In this document: positions 9,407 through 14,852 of the stretch, piece by piece
Layout: every line of letters starts with the position of its first letter
Numbering within the stretch: the first letter of the stretch is position 1
DNA from: Smittium mucronatum
Taxonomy: Eukaryota; Kickxellomycota; Harpellomycetes; Harpellales; Legeriomycetaceae
Direction of reading: 5' to 3'
DNA: 14,852 nucleotides
Assembly (NCBI GenBank): GCA_001953115.1
Contig: LSSL01002097.1
Coordinates: 1 to 14,852 of the forward strand
The notes under the pieces: generated by a model
Told to the model about the DNA's origin: nothing
The model's database searches: none
The model's input: the letters and a program-made list of their open reading frames with translations, nothing else
Made by a program: the position numbers and the translations under genes

Positions 9407-9594
9407 CTTTTGTTAATCACCGAGTGTTATTGGATTCTTTTTGTTATTTAACTGAGTAACATTGGATCATTTTTTGTTAATCACTGAGTGTTATTGGATC
9501 CTTTTTGTTTGTCTCTGAGTGTTATTGGATCTTTTTTTGTTAATCACAGGGTATTATTGATACATTATTGTTAATTTCTGAATTTTATTGGGAG
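9407..9594. repeat. Six ~31-32 bp tandem units, each with an ATTGG-like core
   Basis: Six imperfect units share the pattern T-rich / GTTAATCACTGAGTGTTATTGGAT. The ATTGG cores start at 9429, 9461, 9493 and 9524, a degenerate ATTGA at 9556, and ATTGG at 9587. Spacing is 32, 32, 31, 32 and 31 bp. The units differ by point changes, and the second (GTTATTTAACTGAGTAACATTGG) and last are the most diverged. Confidence 0.9.
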
Positions 9595-9935
9595 TTGCAG
9601 CTTTAAAAAATAAATGATCTTTTAGTTATTGGTCTTGGAATAAGTTGAAAATTATTATCACTGCATTTCAATATCCTTTTCAACTATTTTTCTGGTAAAG
9701 TTGGCATCGATTTCTGAACAGATTTATTAGTTTATTAAAAAGTGCCTTTGATAAAAAATTCTCAATTCCTGTATATTTCATGTTGGCAGTGTAGTTTCTG
9801 TAGCTAAATTGGCCTTCTTAGTTCTCAAAGCTGTAGAGTATTGATGTTAACTGCCAACAAAATTCCGAGTTGTTAAATAGGCTTAAAAAACACTAATCAT
9901 TTATTGACAGGAATTCTTTCATTTAATGCTGCAAA

Positions 9936-9974
9936 ATTTTATTGGCAATACATATCCTCCTTCTCCAATAAAAT
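9936..9974. repeat. Inverted pair of CCAATAAAAT words
   Basis: ATTTTATTGG at 9936-9945 and its exact reverse complement CCAATAAAAT at 9965-9974 are separated by 19 bp. Further copies of the same decamer occur at 9582-9591 and 10096-10105 in this intergenic region, and at 246-255 and 13646-13655 elsewhere. The arms could form a short hairpin, but opposed protein sites are at least as likely. Confidence 0.75.
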
Positions 9975-10422
9975 ACGTGTTCAGCGATTTATCTAGTATC
10001 CTTTTTAGTTTTTTTACGGGAATACAGCACCTATTTCCCCAGTTTAAATTTAAAATAAACTATTCGCCAGTTCGTGAAAGAGTTTTTTATTCTGTCCAAT
10101 AAAATATACTGTTGTTTATCACCACAAAGGATTTAGTCAAAACGTGCAAAGTGATTGGATTTCTTATTAGCAATACATTCAAACTAAGCATTAAAACCCC
10201 CTATTTTTTTTTAAATTTTAATATCTCAGAGCTTTATTGGCAGATGATAAAAAAAGTCGAATGGATTTTGTGTTGATTGGATTTATCAAAATTGCAAAGT
10301 TACAATCTAATTGATGTAGGTTAATTAAAAACTTATTTCTTATTCTGAATAATACGCGATATTACACTCTATTTTCTATCCCAGTTGATAAATCCTTCCG
10401 GAAATTCGCTTACCTTAAAAAA

Positions 10423-13398
10423 ATGACCGTACTTTCGATACACCATGAAATAAATGCCATCAAAGACCTGGCCCATTCAATAAACTCCGATTTGATCTCC
10501 GAAGCATACCCCGAAGCTTCCCTCAATCCTTTTGGTCCCAAAAACCTTGAAATTCAAAAACAGAGATTGTTAGATTCCCTCCAAAAAATTAAAACGGGCC
10601 TGTTAAATTTCAATAATGCAAAAAGCTCGTTTCTCAGAGATTGTCAAAACATACCCCTCATTTCCGATCTATCCACTCCCACCCTTTCAGATTTAGAAGC
10701 TATCGACCGATTAAACGTCAAAAAAGTTCTCACCACTTTTAAGGTATGTACCTCTATACTTGATTTTTATTTTCTCTTGCACATTTTCTATTTTCAATAT
10801 TTAAATTAATATACTTCCATTTTTCAATTTGATCCGGTTATCAAACTACTCTTTTCTCTTCATTTATTTTATCACAACTTTCTATTTTATATTTGAAATC
10901 AAATATAAACTTTAATTAAAAATATTTTAAAATCTTTTTTAGAGCAAGGGTGAAAAGCAAAATTTAGTGAGCACACTTTACAGAGATTTGAAAGCTTGCA
11001 GAACCGATTTAGATTTAGTGTCTTTTGAAAAAATTAGGTTCCAAGTCTTACATTCTTCTCCTTCTTATGATATTCGAATCTCAAACTGGAGAAAATACCT
11101 CAAGAAGCTTTCTGAACGAATCGGGTATTTTCTTTTAATATAAAATATTTTTTATTCCTTTTTTATAATTTTGCTCTTTCTGGTTTTAGTTTGAATCATT
11201 ATGAAGATGATTCTGGAAAGGAAAATGTTTTTACAACCGTCACAATTTGCGGTGATGTTTTTGTTCTAGATGTAATTATTTTAAAATATCTCCCGCTTTC
11301 CAAACCATTTATTCCTCTCTTGTCTACTAATCTCATTTTCAAATGCCTCCTCTAGGTCGATATTGGAAATGATGGTAATATTCACAAAGCTGCTGTGTCC
11401 TATGCCATCGATGATGTTCACGATGGGAATGTATGTTTATTATTAATACCTCTAATCCCCCCTTTTTGTTATTGATTTGTTTGAATATTTATCTCCCCCC
11501 CCTCCCCTTCCTTCTATTATAGATTGACCAGTTGCTTACGAAAATGCTGCAGTATTTTTTTTTTCAAAGTATTTTTTCTTTATAATTTAATTTATTTGTT
11601 TAAATTCTGTTGAATATAGGAAACGCCAATTAATAAGATTCGAAATAAATATTGGCAGCATTTCTTTGCAGGATAATTTATCAAGACTATACCCCAACCT
11701 TAGCTTTTTTATTAAAAGTAAAAAGCAGTGCGAGGATTTAAAATCTTTATTAATTGCTCCTAATTCCAATATGACCTCTCAGGAATTAATCGATTTAATT
11801 AATAATAAGAATGGAGTTCTGTCTTACAGCTGCATCGATCAGGGAGCAACATTAACTATCAGGATTCCTCCCATAGTAACATGTAACATCGATCACAACG
11901 AATTGCTTCAAATAGCTAGTGGGAAAAGTGTACTCCATCACTGTCTAGATTATTCCCAGTCAGTATGGTTTGGTTGGGAAGCCAACCCTCGTGCTTTCCA
12001 TAAACTATCTAAGCAGATTTCCTCAAATAATTTTGATAACGAAAAATCCGATATACTTGATTTAAATGCAAAAGATAAAAATAAGGACAATGATTGCACT
12101 TTGGAATCTAAAAACGAAAATATTATGGAAATCGAAACAATTGCAGATCCTTCAGTCAAACTTGAAGGTGCTCTAGCAGGAGTTCCAGTAATAAAAGTTG
12201 AGGGAGATATTTTATTACCTAAATCTGATGATTTTGGATCAGTAAAACCAAAAGGTATGGAGATGGAAGACACTCATTTGGGGGTTGGAAACCCCCAAGA
12301 AGCAGCTATTGATTCTTTTGAGCTTAACAATGGATGCTTTTATACCCAAGTTGCACGTTTTGAGCCGTATATATGGTGCTGTCCTAATACAATAAATTCA
12401 ATAACCAAAATTATTGAAAGTGATTTCGAAGTTTATTCAAACCAACAAAATTATGTAGAAAACGATCCGTTTGTTTTGATTCCGTCTAGTGAAGGATTCG
12501 CTTTAGAGAGCTTAGTTAGTAGAGATTCTGTATTATCAGAAAATGGAGATGATAATAGACTATATAGCGTTAAAAGAGTAGAGGAGGTAATGATTCGCTT
12601 TTCATTATATTGAAAAATTTAAAACCATTTACTTAATTCAAGATGAGATTTTGAGCGTATTTACAGCAGCATTATTCCTTTTATTGAAAAAAAACAAAAT
12701 TGTAGGCTGGATTAGAAATAACTTTTGAATGCCCGAATCCAAGTATACAAGCGGTAGCATTATGTCGAGTGCCGCTGTTTCGGATTGAGAGGATTGTTAG
12801 AATACTTCCAATAATACGAAGGCAGGTAGTTTTTAACGAGCTAATTTCGAGCTGTTTTTGCTACAATAGAGTAGGAGGGCCTTCAAATGAAAATTTTACA
12901 TACAACGATTTTGATAACAAATATCGAGTTGAAGTGCAGACTAATTTTAGATATCCATTCTCACTTCTTTTAAAAATATCTTCTGTGCAAACATCGTCGA
13001 GAATCAACAATAAAGAATATATTTCTAATCTATCAAACTACAAGATCGCCAGTGTAGCAGCTCATCACGAGGATGACCATCATGACAACGATATTCATAT
13101 GAAAGAGAGCCACTTTAAAATGGAAAACAAAGAGACTCATTGCATTCATGGAGTGAGTATTAGGGATGAGATTTTATTGGCGGTTGGCAGCGGAGGCGTA
13201 ATTACTGCCAAATTAGTCTCCAAAAACGATCAGAGGGATTTCAGAATGAGGAGAACAAATAATCTGAATCCAAATTTATCGGCTAGTGGAGAACATAATA
13301 CAGCATCAAACGATTTAATCACCAGAATTTCAAATTCTTGTAGCGACGTCCCGACAATTGTTGCTCATTGGGCTGAGTACCGGGCCAAAAGAGGCTGA
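10423..13398 (+). CDS. MED1: Mediator complex subunit 1 (Med1-type)
   Basis: Seven exons: 10423-10743, 10943-11124, 11190-11271, 11356-11430, 11523-11551, 11620-12586 and 12706-13398, giving 2349 nt and 782 residues. All donors are GT, acceptors AG, and phases agree. Med1 belongs to the Mediator middle module, which links transcription factors to RNA polymerase II in the nucleus. Evidence for the family is the order of Med1-domain blocks: an N-terminal helical region with QKQRLLDSLQK, then SYDIRISNWRKYLKKLSERIG (about 147-168), the strand pair FTTVTICGDVFVLDVDIG-NDG (about 182-202), IDQLLTKMLQ-KRQLIRFEINI (221-240) and, near 580-602, RIVRILPIIRRQVVFNELI. Two variable parts interrupt it: a charged acidic linker (about 365-455) and a His/Asp/Glu cluster (HHEDDHHDNDIH, about 669-680). 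The start ATG has A at -3 and the N-terminus is similar to fungal Med1. The assignment rests on remembered domain patterns, so it is good but not certain. The 3' end could carry a further small exon, though I found none that fits. Confidence 0.85.
11523..11551 (+). other. 29-nt internal exon of MED1
   Basis: This small exon (IDQLLTKML plus two bases of Gln) lies between the TATAG acceptor at 11521-11522 and the donor GTATTT at 11552. The downstream exon starts with the single base that completes the codon, so the phase fits only this donor. The later GTATTT at 11569 leaves the wrong phase. The encoded residues continue the Med1 domain into KRQLIRFEINIG. Confidence 0.8.
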
Positions 13399-13709
13399 CA
13401 AAAATCGTTTAAAATAGTAATATCCTTTTTATGGCCATTAAACTAAATATGAACCAAGTATTTAGCCAACACTAGTATCTTTTGCTAATTTTAGCACCAA
13501 TTAATGCATTTTTAATAGGTCTAATAATACCTCAAAGCGCTGATATATTAATTAAAATGGTAATTGGGAGACATACTAAGTCTCAGCTGGATACTATGAC
13601 TAATCAATTCGGAATTTTCTCTTTTTCTTCATATAGTTAGGCTTGCCAATAAAATCTTGTAATGATATGAGTTATCCATTCAATTAAATTTTTTATATTT
13701 AAATTGTAA
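13399..13709. other. MED1 3' flank, no gene recognised
   Basis: AT-rich DNA following the MED1 stop. One frame is open from 13476 to 13637 (PQSADILIKMVIGRH and so on). It has no start and no recognised family, and lies in the same frame as the relic at 13710-14006. A CCAATAAAAT word at 13646-13655 contains an AATAAA hexamer and could be a polyadenylation signal. Confidence 0.4.
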
Positions 13710-14006
13710 ATGCAATATTGTTTTCGCTGCAAAAAAATTGTGTATTTTTTTTTTGAAAACAGCGCATATTATGATTGGATCGTCATTGATCAGTTTTTAA
13801 AGTCTTTATTTTCTGAATCAAATGAGTTTGTGTTATTTCTTATAGAACCAATAAAAGTGCGTTTTACAAACTATTCAACTATATATTGGCCAATTTTAAA
13901 TGGTCTAATCCATTCAGAGCCAGTGGAACATAAACCATATCTGATTTATGCCAATACCAGCGCCTGGATATCATCGACACCATTAATTGGTCATAAACCT
14001 AAATAG
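13710..14006 (+). pseudogene. Possible Ty3/gypsy RT-RNase H junction relic
   Basis: The 98-residue frame has no typical gene context. Its second half resembles the end of reverse transcriptase running into RNase H of Ty3/gypsy polyproteins. IKVRFTN-STIYW is like the 'FxWT..cxxaF' block, ILNGLIHSEPV like 'LKxxLIxEPV', and HKPYLIYANTSAW like 'kPfiiyTDASxxG'. The catalytic Asp of the TDAS motif would be Asn here (YANTS), and the Gly-rich continuation is lost (ISSTPLIG), so it would be dead. The match is by eye and weak. A chance open frame in AT-rich DNA is the main alternative. Confidence 0.4.
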
Positions 14007-14852
14007 TCATATTAATAAAAGTTGATTTCACAAATAGTCAAAGGTATGGATTTAAAGTCATAAAACATTGGTTAGCTATGAGATTCTGACAAATAGGAGT
14101 TCTAGTAAGATTTGGGTCCTAGAAAAGCTAAATGAAATTATCTGCTAGAGAGAAGGGGTAAAAACTAGAGAGGGGAAGAAAAAAACTTGATTTTTTTGTA
14201 TAAAACCTAGAAATCCATTAGAATAGTCGATGAAAACTAATGTGTTTTATGTCTGTTCTGATCTCGTCTGGAGTTTTTGTCGGTGAACATTAAGGTTAGT
14301 TTCAGTTTACTTTTTGTATATCTGCTATTGTTTATACTGTGCCGAATACTGTGATTGTTTTACTATCAGGGTGCTCTGTATACAATGATGAGTATAGTTT
14401 TTTAAACAGTTATCCCTGTCCAAATTATAGACAAAATCACTATAATTGTGCGGATGATTTATTTATTCTGAAATAATCTAGTATATCTTACGATTTTCTT
14501 TATTTTCACCTTTTCTCAAAGTCTTTTTCTCTTTACGTCATTAGGTTTGTTCACGTTTACTTCTATTAGGATTTTTGTTCTTTTAAATAAATGTTTTTGT
14601 TACCTATTCACCTAGAATTTTGAGTTTTTTGATTTTTTAATTATATTTAATTTTTCCTTATGCTCTAGCTTTTGTAATCCTGATTGAGCTCTGATATGAG
14701 AATTTTGTTTTCTATGTAGATTATTGGAGTTTTGTGAATGTTATTAGTCTATTGGCTGTATAAATGTATTATTGCATCGGATTTTTGATGTTTTTTTAAA
14801 ACGGTTTATTTGTCATGTTACCTGAACTTATGGTTATTTACGCTCCCTTTTC
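14007..14852. other. T-rich gene-free flank
   Basis: No supportable gene. The plus strand is T- and G-rich with many stops, and no motif or repeat stands out. It could be further retroelement debris or the upstream region of a gene beyond the window. Confidence 0.5.

Larger units (their letters stand above)
8810..10422. promoter_or_regulatory. Divergent intergenic/promoter region rich in CCAAT cores
   Basis: This 1.6-kb region separates the leftward subtilase from the rightward Med1 gene, so it should hold both promoters. I find no convincing coding exon. Counting by eye, ATTGG or CCAAT occurs at least 14 times (from 9204 to 10280). Assuming roughly 30% GC, about three would be expected by chance. 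CCAAT is the core bound by the fungal HAP/NF-Y complex (established knowledge); that these copies are bound is inference. Five of the copies sit in the tandem repeat at 9407-9594, and four belong to the longer word CCAATAAAAT or its complement. The start of Med1 has an A-run directly before ATG. Confidence 0.6.

Noticed and set aside
9407..9594. The repeated units as a CRISPR array
   Set aside because: Units are contiguous and diverged without unique spacers, and the window is eukaryotic with spliceosomal introns.
11744..11758. LxxLL (LKSLL) motif in MED1, as in nuclear-receptor boxes of animal MED1
   Set aside because: It lies within the folded Med1 domain rather than a flexible tail, fungi lack those nuclear receptors, and such a motif is common by chance.
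13476..13637. 54-codon open frame (LIIPQSADILIKM and so on) after MED1 as an extra MED1 exon
   Set aside because: Joining it from plausible donors near 13373 gives an immediate stop; no start codon or family signature.

Overview
The window looks like nuclear DNA from an AT-rich fungus. It carries four intact protein genes: three have spliceosomal introns of about 65-200 bp with GT (once possibly GC) donors and AG acceptors, and the NDK core is in a single exon. The products are fungal or general eukaryotic housekeeping types. AT-rich DNA, small introns, a secreted proteinase-K-type subtilase and a Med1 of this length would fit an early-diverging filamentous fungus such as a Harpellales/Kickxellomycotina gut fungus. 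That placement is inference only. I see no rRNA, tRNA, CRISPR or viral gene.

Layout. 1-1820 is very AT-rich, apparently gene-free DNA with a (TAC)12 microsatellite. About 1820-2945 (minus) holds a decayed Mutator-like (MULE) transposase. About 3480-4800 is a visibly less AT-rich island with a possible second, unidentified coding relic (3476-3895). 5051-5506 (plus) is a complete 151-residue nucleoside diphosphate kinase core, with the frame open upstream so that a 206- or 221-residue membrane-anchored form is possible. Converging on it, 182 bp away, is a five-exon RWDD1/Gir2-type gene (5689-6813, minus), which I assembled by hand from exons down to 7 nt. A further 182 bp away on the same strand is a two-exon secreted subtilisin-like protease (6996-8809, minus).

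8810-10422 is a 1.6-kb divergent intergenic region. It contains six ~31-32 bp tandem units, each carrying an ATTGG (inverted CCAAT) core or a variant, and a recurrent CCAATAAAAT decamer. 10423-13398 (plus) is a seven-exon Mediator subunit Med1 gene. 13399-14852 is gene-poor; 13710-14006 resembles the RT/RNase H junction of a Ty3/gypsy polyprotein and is probably a relic.

The genes do not form a pathway: nucleotide metabolism (NDK), translation-linked GTPase cofactor (RWDD1/Gir2), extracellular or vacuolar proteolysis (subtilase) and transcription (Med1). I found no clearly new multi-gene system. The most unusual signals are the helically spaced CCAAT array, a probable GC-AG intron, tiny coding exons, the NDK extension and the low-complexity insertions in the subtilase.
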